Positions 1-8,522 are shown, counted from the stretch's first letter. The stretch: DNA of 32,869 bases from Chryseobacterium polytrichastri (GCF_900142445.1 NZ_FRAV01000052.1:1-32869); one strand, 5' to 3'. A program made the numbers and translations. Notes: generated by a model from the sequence alone, not told the origin.

Positions 1-100
1 ACATTGTATAATCTCGTTGTGTACGCTTTTCTCTATTCCTATCTCGTTTTTCCATAATAAGTATATTTTCTGTAAACCTATTTTAGGACGCGACAGTTGA

Positions 101-132
101 AAAAATAAAAGCTGTACAAAAAGTACAGCTTT
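101..132 (-). terminator. Intrinsic terminator closing the darA/darB operon
   Basis: A perfect 10-bp inverted repeat (108-117 against 123-132) with a 5-nt A loop is followed, reading the minus strand, by a T-rich tract (complement of 101-110). It lies 20 bp beyond the stop of the last minus-strand gene. Bases 1-99 hold no feature I can support. Confidence 0.8.
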
Positions 133-152
133 ATATATTTAAAGTAAATTTT

Positions 153-596
153 CTATGATTTTACTTCCTGAATAAACAAATTAATCTCAGCTCTAATTAA
201 TAGTTCATCGTTATGAAAAGTCTCACAAAAGATATTGCAGATGTTTTCATACTGAGAAATTAACGATGCTTTTGAAATGATTTTATCACCCACTTTGGGT
301 AAGGCGAAAACTTCAATCTTTTTGATATTGGTTATAAAACCAATCACTTTTGTATCAGCTTCAGGATTTTCGAAGAAGCTTTGTCCAAATATTGAAGAGC
401 AGGTTTGCGCAAGGTTTTCAATTAAACCCGCTTCAACAAACTCATTGTTATGAACAAAAATATTGTCTTCCAGAATTTCAAAGGAAGTCATCACTTTTTC
501 TTTAGTCAATTCTAAAATATAGTCTGCCATCAGCATAGGTTGGCGATGAGGTAAGAATTGATGAATATTGATGATGTCTTTTTCCTTGATTTCCAT
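153..596 (-). CDS. Hotdog-fold 3-hydroxyacyl-ACP dehydratase-like protein (FabZ/ApeP type)
   Basis: A 147-residue single-domain protein of the FabZ/FabA hotdog class, probably acting in fatty-acyl or polyene chain synthesis for the flexirubin-type pigment. Visible signs are the N-terminal LPHRQP stretch (residues 15-20), as in the LPHRYP segment of FabZ, and the helix GLIENLAQ (57-64) carrying the Glu that corresponds to the FabZ catalytic Glu (E60). The usual GHFPG segment with the catalytic His is replaced by a shorter VHNN stretch. His49 might substitute, but its distance to Glu60 is three residues shorter than in FabZ. It is the last gene of the operon, 5 bp after a paralogous hotdog gene with the same DNIFV-N signature, so the two may form a heteromer. 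It could be an active dehydratase or a non-catalytic acyl-binding partner. Confidence 0.75.
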   Translation of the reverse strand: MEIKEKDIINIHQFLPHRQPMLMADYILELTKEKVMTSFEILEDNIFVHNNEFVEAGLIENLAQTCSSIFGQSFFENPEADTKVIGFITNIKKIEVFALPKVGDKIISKASLISQYENICNIFCETFHNDELLIRAEINLFIQEVKS

Positions 597-601
597 GAGA
601 G

Positions 602-1033
602 TTATTTTACAACAGTTTTCATTTGAGAGTTGGCAATCTCAACATCATTCAGTTTTGTAATAATATTGACAAGCGTAACGCCCATTACTTCATTCAAAAT
701 AGTAACTTCAGATTTTAGATGATCTCCGACTTTTGGCAATGCCTCAGCTTCAAAAGACTTAATTGCACCAATATATCCTGTGGGAGCATCTTTGCCCAAA
801 AGATAATATTTGTAGCCGGTGTGTAAAGCCACACTTTGTGCCTGATGCTCGATCATTCCGGAAGCCTGAAAAATTCCGTTCTGAACAAAAATGTTGTCTT
901 CTTTTATTTCAAATCCTGAGATCAGATGACTTTCAGAATATTCAGCAATCTCATTCACCATTACAAAAGGAGCCCTTTGTGGAATTAAGCTTTCTACAAA
1001 ACTTTGATCTGATGTTGGTAGTCTGTTTTCCAT
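602..1033 (-). CDS. Second hotdog-fold dehydratase-like protein, paralogue of its neighbour
   Basis: A 143-residue hotdog protein resembling FabA/FabZ dehydratases. Residues 18-23 (PQRAPF) replace the PHRYPF segment, and GMIEHQAQ (59-66) matches the Glu-bearing central helix (E62). The position of the catalytic His is held by Gln51 in the segment FVQN, so catalysis of the ordinary FabZ type is doubtful. I placed the start at the ATG at 1033, which shares one base with the darB stop codon (TAATG). This coupling is more convincing than an ATG 24 bases further upstream inside darB. The next gene follows after 5 bp. The role is inferred from the operon: chain modification in dialkylresorcinol/flexirubin synthesis. 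Confidence 0.72.
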   Translation of the reverse strand: MENRLPTSDQSFVESLIPQRAPFVMVNEIAEYSESHLISGFEIKEDNIFVQNGIFQASGMIEHQAQSVALHTGYKYYLLGKDAPTGYIGAIKSFEAEALPKVGDHLKSEVTILNEVMGVTLVNIITKLNDVEIANSQMKTVVK

Positions 1034-2172
1034 TAGCAAACCGTTAGCAATGAACAAGAATACGCGAATCTTCCACTTTCAGGAACACAAAGAAGTATTC
1101 TTTCTCCTTTTTTCAATTTCCCTGAGTTCATTAACTCTTCTAAAGCTACGAATATAGAACCGGCCCCAATGTTTCCGATATCAGAAAGATTATAGTACCA
1201 TTTTTCCCAAGGGAAATCTAATCCTACTTTATCAAATTCCTCTTTAAGCCCTTCTTTAAAGTACCCTGAAGAAATATGTGCTAAAACGTGATCAATAGAA
1301 TCTGGATCTAAACTGTGTTTGTCGAAAGATGATCTTAAACTTTCTGCACCTTTTACCAAGATGTATTTATCAAGAATTTTAGTGTCTTGTTTTATCGCAA
1401 AAATAGATTGCTTTAACCATTCGTCTGAAGGGTAATCTGCCCAAGATTTTAAACTTCCGTCTTCTTGTTTTTCGCAACCTGCATACATACAAGCTTCGAT
1501 TTCGTGAGCGTAAGAATAGAAATCAATGAAATCAATTTTCAATGAGATTTCGTTTTCTCTTGCTTTATTTTCTAATAAGAAAGCCCCCGCTCCGTCAGAA
1601 AGCATCCATCTAAGGAATTCTCTTTTGAAGGCAATGATTGGTCTTTCTTCCAATAAAATTAAATTTTCTGCTTCGTGGTTGAATTTATCAGCGGTCATCC
1701 ATGCAGACATTCTTTCAGAACCTGCACAAACTGCTGTTTCCTGAACTCCTGCTTTAATAGATAGGAATCCGTAATTCAAAGCGTTCATCCCCGAATTACA
1801 AAGGCCTGTTGCGGTGTTAATCTCAATAGATTTCCCGATGTTTAATTCCCCATGCACCATAGAAGCGTGTGAAGGCTGAATCTGGTCTGGAGAAGTGGTT
1901 CCCACAGACAGCAACTTCATATCTGATTTTTTGAAATTTTCATCAAAAAGTCCTTCAATAGCTTTTGCGGTAAGCTGTGCATTGGTATGCGTTGGGTTTC
2001 CTTCTTTGTCTAAAGCGTAATATCTTGTGGTGATTTTATTGTTTCTTAAAATAATAGATTTCGCTTTAGATCTCGCCTCATTTATATAGCCAAGATACGT
2101 TTCCATTTCATCATTAGAAACAGGCTCATTGGGTAAGTATTTTGATGCTTTTGTTATAAATACGTCGTACAT
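1033..2172 (-). CDS. darB: Ketosynthase III-like condensing enzyme DarB (beta-ketoacyl-ACP synthase III)
   Basis: A 379-residue thiolase-fold ketosynthase of the KAS III class, the expected length for DarB. The Cys-His-Asn triad is readable: Cys125 in GLCNSG, His299 in LAHISS and Asn334 in GNIGAGS. In the known dialkylresorcinol pathway DarB joins a beta-ketoacyl thioester to a second acyl unit, giving the intermediate that DarA converts to the aromatic ring. These lipids form the alkylresorcinol half of flexirubin pigments in Flavobacteriia. The gene begins 1 bp after darA stops and its stop codon overlaps the start of the next gene, so translation is tightly coupled. Housekeeping FabH is an alternative, but the HISS motif in place of HQAN and the pairing with darA argue for DarB. 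Confidence 0.85.
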   Translation of the reverse strand: MYDVFITKASKYLPNEPVSNDEMETYLGYINEARSKAKSIILRNNKITTRYYALDKEGNPTHTNAQLTAKAIEGLFDENFKKSDMKLLSVGTTSPDQIQPSHASMVHGELNIGKSIEINTATGLCNSGMNALNYGFLSIKAGVQETAVCAGSERMSAWMTADKFNHEAENLILLEERPIIAFKREFLRWMLSDGAGAFLLENKARENEISLKIDFIDFYSYAHEIEACMYAGCEKQEDGSLKSWADYPSDEWLKQSIFAIKQDTKILDKYILVKGAESLRSSFDKHSLDPDSIDHVLAHISSGYFKEGLKEEFDKVGLDFPWEKWYYNLSDIGNIGAGSIFVALEELMNSGKLKKGERILLCVPESGRFAYSCSLLTVC

Positions 2173-2173
2173 T

Positions 2174-3088
2174 CTATTTTAAATTAATTCCTTGTAAATA
2201 TTTTTTTTGTTTCTGTCTTTTAAACCAAAATATAGGTGTTGTCAGCAGGTGTAAAACTAAAACGATGGGTGAGATTACCCAGATTGCTGCCATCAAATAT
2301 ACCTTAAAGAATTTTATCAACAATGGTCGTTTTTCTTTTTTCTTGATAATCAGGTTAGACCATATGGTGAAAATCTTGTTTCCTACCTTTTCTACTCTTA
2401 CTAAAAAAGGGCGGATCTCTACTGCTCCGTTTTGTATCAGATCAGGCTGGAGATTGTCTAAGTCATTGTTTTTAAAATGTCTCTCAATAACCTCGCCATA
2501 TTTTACAGAACCTGTAATTTCTTCATCTGAAACGCCTGCTGCAGGAAGCATTCCTGATTTTTCTTTTTGCCCTGTTGTTAACCAACGTAAAATGGTTAAT
2601 ACACTTGTATAATTGTCATGTCGGTCTACCAAAGCGATATTTCCGACAAGTTTTGATTTCATTTCTTTTAAATACACCTTTAGCTTCTCCTGAGAAAGCA
2701 TCCACATGTTTCTTGTTGCAGAAATGGTAACTACCGGGGTGTCTTTCAACATATTTTCAGCATATCCACTTTTCAGGAATGATATAATAGGAATGGAAGG
2801 TGTTAAGTACCAAACCTGATAACCAAAAATAATAAGGTCATATTTTTTATTCAGCACTTCTTCCGAAGGCGGAAGGATCTCACTTGGAATCTGTAAATAA
2901 GATTCCGGAAAGGTGTCGAAAAATACATCGCTCGACCAAGGAAAAGCAAAGTCTTGCTTTAACTGAATATTATAATACGTAACATTGTATTCTTCTGTAT
3001 TACTTTCAAACGGTTTTGCAACATTTTTTACAATGTCTTCCAATTGTCCGGTTTGTGAATAATATATAACAAGTATGTTTTTTTGCAT
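2174..3088 (-). CDS. darA: Dialkylresorcinol condensing enzyme DarA (flavodoxin-like)
   Basis: A 304-residue protein with an N-terminal flavodoxin-like fold: a first beta strand LVIYY and a phosphate-binding loop SQTGQLED (residues 11-18), then FGYQVWYLTPS around residues 88-98. The C-terminal third carries one strongly hydrophobic segment (about residues 262-290) followed by a basic tail, which suggests membrane anchoring with the catalytic part in the cytoplasm. Flavobacterial proteins of this kind are annotated as DarA, which with DarB forms and aromatises the dialkylresorcinol ring. It sits 42 bp after the MMPL fusion gene and 1 bp before darB. A generic NAD(P)H oxidoreductase is the alternative, but the darB linkage makes DarA much more likely. 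Confidence 0.82.
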   Translation of the reverse strand: MQKNILVIYYSQTGQLEDIVKNVAKPFESNTEEYNVTYYNIQLKQDFAFPWSSDVFFDTFPESYLQIPSEILPPSEEVLNKKYDLIIFGYQVWYLTPSIPIISFLKSGYAENMLKDTPVVTISATRNMWMLSQEKLKVYLKEMKSKLVGNIALVDRHDNYTSVLTILRWLTTGQKEKSGMLPAAGVSDEEITGSVKYGEVIERHFKNNDLDNLQPDLIQNGAVEIRPFLVRVEKVGNKIFTIWSNLIIKKKEKRPLLIKFFKVYLMAAIWVISPIVLVLHLLTTPIFWFKRQKQKKYLQGINLK

Positions 3089-3130
3089 TAATTTTTTTTA
3101 TCGGTTACAAAAATATGCTTTTCATATTTA

Positions 3131-6100
3131 TTATGTATGATGAAATACTTTTATTGATTCTGAACTGAATTCCAGCTTATAATTATCATTTTCAAATGAA
3201 GTATTTTTTATATTCAGAAAAATAACAATGTCTGGAAGTTCCTGAATATTTTTTAGAACAAAATTCTCATCAGAAATTAAAAGTACGTTTGCTTTTTTAT
3301 TGATTTCGGAGAGATTATGGATGTAATTGATCTTTCTTCTCTTTACAATATAACTCTGTTCTGCGATTTCACGTTTTTCGTGATCATTCATTAAACTGAA
3401 TATTTTTCTGCTTGCTTCCTGTAAAGTTAATAGCACATCTTTTTGTCCGAAATCATCAGCAATATGTAAAACAACTGCATCTTTTGGAATATGTTTATTC
3501 AATTCAAAGTAAACAGATTTATTTTTTTTGAAATCCTTTTTCAGTTCTTCTACAACATCAGTTTCTTTATATAGGAAGCTTAGGAATAACTTCTTTTTAA
3601 AATAATTTTCATCCTCGATCTGGTTTCTCAACTTTGCAAACTCATCTCTGAAATAGGCATTGATCTTTTTTGATCTTTCCGAATAGTTTTTACCAAAGCT
3701 AAGATCATCATTGTTAATTCTATCTCCAACTTTTACGGTAATGCTGCCATCATAAATAATAAAGTCGCCTTTTGGTAATACTTCAGAATTTCCATGAATG
3801 TAAACAGGAACTACATCCAACCCGAATTCTTCGGCAATATAAAAAGCTCCTTTATGAAATCTTTTTACATCATTGGTGTAAGAACGTTCAGCTTCTGGGA
3901 AAACCATTAAAGAATAGCCTTCATTTATTTTTTCTCGGAGTTGATCCATTCCATTCTCGATACCCTGCGAAACAGGAAAGAATCCTAAAGCTTTTACCAA
4001 TTTTCCAAAGATGGGAGATTCATATACCCAGTCATTCACTAAGTAGACAATCTTATGGGTGGCCATTGCCATTGCTAATGTGTCCAGAAAAGAAGTGTGG
4101 TTGGCAATAATGACACAAGGTTTACTAAAATCTTCATTAGGATTTTTGATTACCGTTTTTTTTACAAAAGGAGTAAGATGCAAAACGGACTTTAAAAATA
4201 AAGCAATAGACTTTTTGATAGCACTCAACGTTTTTCCTTTTGCTTTTCTCACAAAGAAATGTCCGAAGAAAGAAAAGAATATTCCGCCTAAGCCGTAGTA
4301 AAAGAAAGATATAATAGAACGTAAGTACAATCTGAAAGTAATAGGCGAAAGTCCTTTTTTAGCTCTGTTGGTAATTAATAGTCTAAACCAGAACGGATAT
4401 AATGTTGAGGTGATAATAATGACAGAAAACATTCCGATCAAAGCAACCAAAGCTAACGAATGTAAAGCCGGATGTTTGGCGAAAATTAAAGATCCGATTG
4501 ATAATATGGTGGTAAAAACGGCTAAAATAATTGAAATTCTATATGTTGGAAGTTCATTTTTTCCTGTAGTATGCTCTTTTTGCATAGCCTTGGTAAGGAA
4601 AATACTGAAATCGTCCCCAACTCCGAAGACTAAGGTACACACAACGGTGCTGAAAATATTTAATTCTAATCCTAAGAAATATAAAATTCCTGCGGTTACA
4701 ACTCCGGTTAAAACAATCGGAAACATCGTAAGGACAGTAAGTTCAAAATTTCTAAAGAAAACAATAATGGTTAAAACGATGGCTAATAATGAATAATTAA
4801 TTAACGTGTTGAAGTCTCTTTTCAGTAAGCCTAAAAAGTTTTCATTCATCTGTTGACGATCGATTGCTAAAGCCTCGTGTTTCTTTTCAACATCTTTGAT
4901 GAAGGCGTCTCTTTTGGTTTCATCTACTTTCACTACATTAGAAACAGTATAGAAGCCATTTTCATTACTTAAAAACTCAGAAATTTGTAATGCCTTTATT
5001 TTTTCGTAGTCTTTTAAACTTAACGTAGCATAGTCTTTATTTAAATTATCATTGAATTGATCAAAGGCGGAACTGTTAAATCCGAATTTGTTTCCATTGC
5101 TTATCAATTCAGAAATCGTTTGATTTTTTTTATGGCTGTCCCAGAATTTTTTCCAAACTTCAATTTTCTTTTGTTGGTCTTTGTCTGATAAAACAACATT
5201 TCCAATAGAGTTGTAACTTAATATTTTTCCGTCTTTCTTTTCTTTTTCAAGGAATTGAGAGAGTTGAGAGTTTCTTGCCAACGCTTCATTCTCTGAATTT
5301 CCATAAGAAATGGTGTAAATAGATTTTGAAGTGATGTCAGAAAGTTTCTCTAGCTTAGCTTCACTTATTTTTAAATCTTTTGGAATGTAATTCAAATCTC
5401 CAATATCTTCATTAAAACCAACATGTCTGAAACCAAAGATGCATGCGATAATAATGATAGAGCAGCCAATAATTAAAGGTTTGTTTTTCTCGTATGGGTA
5501 AGATCCTATTTTATCGATAAAGTTGGTGCTTACTTTTTCGTCCTTTTGTTTAGGGTTGTAAAGTTGAGGAACGATAATCAATGCCGTGATTGAAGAAAGA
5601 ATAACCGTAATGGCAGCAAAAAGCCCAAGGTCTTTCAATGCTTCAGATCGAACAAAAACCAAACATAAAAATGAAACAGCTGTTGTTGCGCTACTTAGAA
5701 TAATCGGTTGTGTAATCTCTTTATAGAGTTCTTCAATATTATTGTTGTGCTTGTAGTGGGTCAGGATATGAAGCGCGTAATCAATTGTGATTCCAATCAA
5801 GATAGCTCCGACACTTAAAGAGATTGCCGAGATTTTATCTTTAATGAAATATAAAATCAATAAAGCCAGTAAAACTGAAAATACAGTCGGAAGAAAAACG
5901 ATGATTGGTGTAAAGAAATTCCTGAAATAATAGATCAACAATATCAAAAGCAACGTCATAGAAATGATTACTGTATTTTGAATATCTTTTTTGATCTGTT
6001 GAGCATTGGCCACGGCAATTACCGGCGAACCAAAATAACTAAGCTCTGTTTTCCCTTTAAACTGTTTGTTGAGGTTGTCTTTTATTTCGTTAAGCTGATT

Positions 6101-6784
6101 GATAAATGCCTCATTATTCTTGGTGTCATTGCTTTTATTTTTAGGTTCAATAAAAAGCAGAAGATTTTTCCCGTCTTTGGTAACGATGTAATTGTCCTCA
6201 AGTTTGAAGTCTTTACTGATATTTAAAGCGTTCAGTTTTTTGATTCCCAAAAACGTGATTCCCAGCGGATCTTTTTTTATAAAACCCTTAGTTACCAAGC
6301 TTGTAGGTGAAACCAGTGAAACATAATTATTTTCTACCTGTTTGGCAATGCTGTCTTTCTGAAGTTTTCTTTCAATTTCCTTGTAATCGTTTTCATTTAA
6401 GAATAAAGGAAGGTTTTGATTAACGAAATCGAAGGTTTCTGAAATTTCACTGTCATTTACTTTTCCTTGAACAGTACCTATGTATTTTTGTAAAGGATCA
6501 ATTTTTTGTAAAAAAGTATCTGCTGTTTCAGAGAGCTGAAAATTATCTTCTTTAGATTTATTTTCAATGATGACGATGATCTTATCTGAGAAATTAAGCT
6601 GTTTAAGAACTTTTGCAGTAAGATCGGATTTTTCATTTTTAGGGATTATCTGGTTGATATCTTCCTCGAAATTAATCTTTGATGCGAAAAATCCACATAC
6701 CAAAGCAATACTTAAAGCAATAAATACTGAAAGTGTTTTGTTTCTGGAAATGAGATAATATAGAAATATAAAAAAACGGTGCAT
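3131..6784 (-). CDS. MMPL/RND exporter fused to an acyltransferase and a degenerate methyltransferase-like domain
   Basis: A 1217-residue, three-part membrane protein. Residues 1 to about 805 form an MMPL/RND transporter with two repeats of membrane helices. The acidic helix motifs GITIDYALHI and FGVGDDFSIF mark the proton-relay regions, and there are two large periplasmic loops. Residues about 885-1080 are a PlsC-type acyltransferase with NHTSFLD (895-901, the HX4D motif), FPEAERS (962-968) and RFHKGAF. The last 130 residues look like a class I SAM methyltransferase fold, but motif I reads VLHIADDFG (1105-1113), lacking the usual glycines. Trifunctional proteins of this layout are familiar in flavobacterial pigment clusters. 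As first gene of the darA/darB operon it probably acylates and/or moves the pigment lipid across the inner membrane. The start at 6784 lies 22 bp downstream of a strong -7 box. Confidence 0.85.
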   Translation of the reverse strand: MHRFFIFLYYLISRNKTLSVFIALSIALVCGFFASKINFEEDINQIIPKNEKSDLTAKVLKQLNFSDKIIVIIENKSKEDNFQLSETADTFLQKIDPLQKYIGTVQGKVNDSEISETFDFVNQNLPLFLNENDYKEIERKLQKDSIAKQVENNYVSLVSPTSLVTKGFIKKDPLGITFLGIKKLNALNISKDFKLEDNYIVTKDGKNLLLFIEPKNKSNDTKNNEAFINQLNEIKDNLNKQFKGKTELSYFGSPVIAVANAQQIKKDIQNTVIISMTLLLILLIYYFRNFFTPIIVFLPTVFSVLLALLILYFIKDKISAISLSVGAILIGITIDYALHILTHYKHNNNIEELYKEITQPIILSSATTAVSFLCLVFVRSEALKDLGLFAAITVILSSITALIIVPQLYNPKQKDEKVSTNFIDKIGSYPYEKNKPLIIGCSIIIIACIFGFRHVGFNEDIGDLNYIPKDLKISEAKLEKLSDITSKSIYTISYGNSENEALARNSQLSQFLEKEKKDGKILSYNSIGNVVLSDKDQQKKIEVWKKFWDSHKKNQTISELISNGNKFGFNSSAFDQFNDNLNKDYATLSLKDYEKIKALQISEFLSNENGFYTVSNVVKVDETKRDAFIKDVEKKHEALAIDRQQMNENFLGLLKRDFNTLINYSLLAIVLTIIVFFRNFELTVLTMFPIVLTGVVTAGILYFLGLELNIFSTVVCTLVFGVGDDFSIFLTKAMQKEHTTGKNELPTYRISIILAVFTTILSIGSLIFAKHPALHSLALVALIGMFSVIIITSTLYPFWFRLLITNRAKKGLSPITFRLYLRSIISFFYYGLGGIFFSFFGHFFVRKAKGKTLSAIKKSIALFLKSVLHLTPFVKKTVIKNPNEDFSKPCVIIANHTSFLDTLAMAMATHKIVYLVNDWVYESPIFGKLVKALGFFPVSQGIENGMDQLREKINEGYSLMVFPEAERSYTNDVKRFHKGAFYIAEEFGLDVVPVYIHGNSEVLPKGDFIIYDGSITVKVGDRINNDDLSFGKNYSERSKKINAYFRDEFAKLRNQIEDENYFKKKLFLSFLYKETDVVEELKKDFKKNKSVYFELNKHIPKDAVVLHIADDFGQKDVLLTLQEASRKIFSLMNDHEKREIAEQSYIVKRRKINYIHNLSEINKKANVLLISDENFVLKNIQELPDIVIFLNIKNTSFENDNYKLEFSSESIKVFHHT

Positions 6785-6805
6785 TGCGTTATGAAATCAA
6801 GTTTG

Positions 6806-6835
6806 CAAATTTAATTTTTTAAGTATAAGTTCAAA
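6806..6835 (-). promoter_or_regulatory. Bacteroidota-type -33/-7 promoter of the darA/darB operon
   Basis: On the minus strand there is a TTTG box at 6835-6832 and a TAAATTTG box at 6813-6806, separated by 18 bp. This matches the Bacteroidota primary sigma factor consensus (TTTG, 17-23 bp, TAnnTTTG). Transcription would begin near 6800, leaving a leader of about 15 nt before the ATG at 6784. Confidence 0.75.
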
Positions 6836-6892
6836 AGATTTAATATATAAAGTTTTAGCTTAAAATATTCTGGACGAAATAAAAAAAAAATC

Positions 6893-6900
6893 TACTTTTG
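6893..6900 (+). promoter_or_regulatory. Probable -7 box in front of the polysaccharide genes
   Basis: TACTTTTG at 6893-6900 fits TAnnTTTG. No good TTTG box stands at the right distance upstream, so it may be weak or activator-dependent. It would give a leader of about 90 nt before the ATG at 6996. It lies back to back with the minus-strand promoter at 6806-6835. Confidence 0.45.
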
Positions 6901-6995
6901 CAGAAGTTCCCTATTGATGAAAAAAAATATAAAAAAAACTTGTAAGTAATGAACTTGGTTTTTGATATGTTTTAAGACCCACACATATATAAATA

Positions 6996-8132
6996 ATGAG
7001 TTTACTACATCCGTATTTTCTAATAGCAATTATTTTTCTGTTTATTTTCAGTTACCAAGAAGTGTTTCGGGGTAAGGTAGAAAGTAAATACCTTTATTTT
7101 TTATGTGGATATTTGGTGCTAATTGCAGGCTTTCGAGATGCAGGTGCTGATTATGGAAGTTATAGAGGGATTTATATATATTCTGATACTTTAGATTATA
7201 ATAGTATTATTCTGAAGGGGCTACATCTTAATAGTCCGCAGCCCATTGCTGTAGAATGGTTGTATGTTCTTATCAATAAGTTTCTTCTGAATATTTTCAA
7301 TGCTCCATTTTATATGCTTACGCTGGTTATAGCCATATTAGCTATATTTTTTAAAGCTAAGTATGTAGAAGATAATACATTTTATCCGTTTACATTCATT
7401 CTGTTTACATTTGTTCCTGGTTTTTTTATTGGTGAATGTGGCCAAATGAGGCAGAATTTAGGGGTTTTTATGGTGTATTTTGCAGTACGATTTATAAAAG
7501 AAAGAAAGCTGTTTTACTATCTTTTGTGTATTTATTTGGCAGGAGGTATTCATAATGTATGTTATGCATTTTTGCCAATGTATTGGCTGGCTCGTATCCC
7601 GGTAAATAAAGGGATTATGCTTGGCGCTATTTTAGTGTCTATAATAATGTCACCATTTGAAGTGTATAGGGTTTTTGGTAGCTTTTTAAATGGAATAGCT
7701 TCGGATAGTGTTGTTATTGATGGTTTTAATGCATACATGGAGGAAACCGCGGAAAGGCTTAATGGTGGAATTGGTATTCCAGAGATTATGACCGCTATTC
7801 TTACCTTTTTCCTATTTTTCTATGATACTAAAATGGTGGAAAAGTATCCTTATTATGAATATCATAGAAATTATGCTCTTGTGGGAATATGTTTTTACTT
7901 TATATTTAGAAATAATCCTGTTTTCTCATCCAGATTGGTAGGGGCTTTCACTGGTTTTGGATTTGTAATCATTCCGAATGCGATGTATGTAGTTTCGAAA
8001 AGCACGAAAACAATGATCTATACTTTTATTATATCATTGGTTGTTTTTAATTTTGTGGTCTTTTCTAGTTTAAGAAATATTGTGGCGGGTAACTTTACAA
8101 TTGGTCTTTATAAAAACTTCCTCCTTCCATAA
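6996..8132 (+). CDS. EpsG-family membrane protein, probable polysaccharide polymerase (Wzy-like)
   Basis: A 378-residue, highly hydrophobic protein with about ten membrane segments. It begins LLHPYFLIAIIFLFIFSY, followed by a loop GFRDAGADYGSYRGIY (about residues 46-61). That early GxRD..GxDY..Y signature is typical of EpsG-family proteins of exopolysaccharide clusters, which are thought to act like Wzy and join undecaprenyl-linked repeat units at the outer face of the inner membrane. A second conserved-looking loop is GQMRQNLGVF (about 149-158). It is the first gene of an AT-rich island containing two further sugar-transfer genes. The C-terminal 20 residues closely match a broken remnant at 10703-10768, showing that a second copy existed here. 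Which polymer it makes cannot be read from sequence. Confidence 0.72.
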   Translation: MSLLHPYFLIAIIFLFIFSYQEVFRGKVESKYLYFLCGYLVLIAGFRDAGADYGSYRGIYIYSDTLDYNSIILKGLHLNSPQPIAVEWLYVLINKFLLNIFNAPFYMLTLVIAILAIFFKAKYVEDNTFYPFTFILFTFVPGFFIGECGQMRQNLGVFMVYFAVRFIKERKLFYYLLCIYLAGGIHNVCYAFLPMYWLARIPVNKGIMLGAILVSIIMSPFEVYRVFGSFLNGIASDSVVIDGFNAYMEETAERLNGGIGIPEIMTAILTFFLFFYDTKMVEKYPYYEYHRNYALVGICFYFIFRNNPVFSSRLVGAFTGFGFVIIPNAMYVVSKSTKTMIYTFIISLVVFNFVVFSSLRNIVAGNFTIGLYKNFLLP

Positions 8133-8300
8133 ATCTAAAAATTGTCAGATAATTTTATATAAGTTCTAATTTGATGTGTACTTAAATCAGGATTTTTTTT
8201 CCATAAAATAGTTGTGCTCTAATCTTAGGTTTTGAGTTCATTAAAGATTAATTTAATAAGAATAAATATCTTGGAAATAGTATTAAAGACTAGGTTTGTA

Positions 8301-8349
8301 ATGTAAATAAAAGAGGTTACCCCAAAAGGCGGGCCTCTTTTATTTACAT
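8301..8349 (+). terminator. Strong hairpin terminator after the epsG-like gene
   Basis: A perfect 16-bp inverted repeat (8301-8316 with 8334-8349) encloses a 17-nt loop. The right arm itself contains the run of T expected of a rho-independent terminator, and the left arm gives a matching A/T run, so it may work in both directions. The rest of the 8133-8408 stretch is AT-rich and holds nothing else I can support. Confidence 0.75.
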
Positions 8350-8408
8350 TAATTTAAAAACACTTTCAATAGTTTTTTTATTATTTTTACCAAAATTATG
8401 TAAATATA

Positions 8409-8522
8409 ATGATGATGAAAAAAAACATTTATTACGGAATGGATGATGTATCCGTGAAGATCCCTCAAGGAAAAGGAGTAATATCAAACAAAAAAATATT
8501 CTTTGCTAATGGTATCTCCTAA
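8409..8522 (+). CDS. Possible 37-codon small gene overlapping the next start (uncertain)
   Basis: An ATG-ATG-ATG start at 8409 opens a 37-codon frame that stops at 8520-8522. The product begins MMMKKNIYYGMDD and contains the segment VKIPQGKGV. Its codons from 8439 onward look more like coding DNA than the surrounding AT-rich spacer. It overlaps the GT2 start at 8509 by 14 bp, an arrangement that would couple translation. An imperfect -7 box (TATTTTTA, 8382-8389) lies upstream. I do not recognise the product; it could be a regulatory leader peptide, the remnant of an older gene, or chance. Confidence 0.25.
   Translation: MMMKKNIYYGMDDVSVKIPQGKGVISNKKIFFANGIS

Noticed and set aside
4368..4796. 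Plus-strand open frame of 142 codons inside the MMPL fusion gene
   Set aside because: It lies fully antisense to a strongly supported gene, encodes a Lys/Thr/Ile-rich product with no recognisable domain, and has no promoter or start signal.
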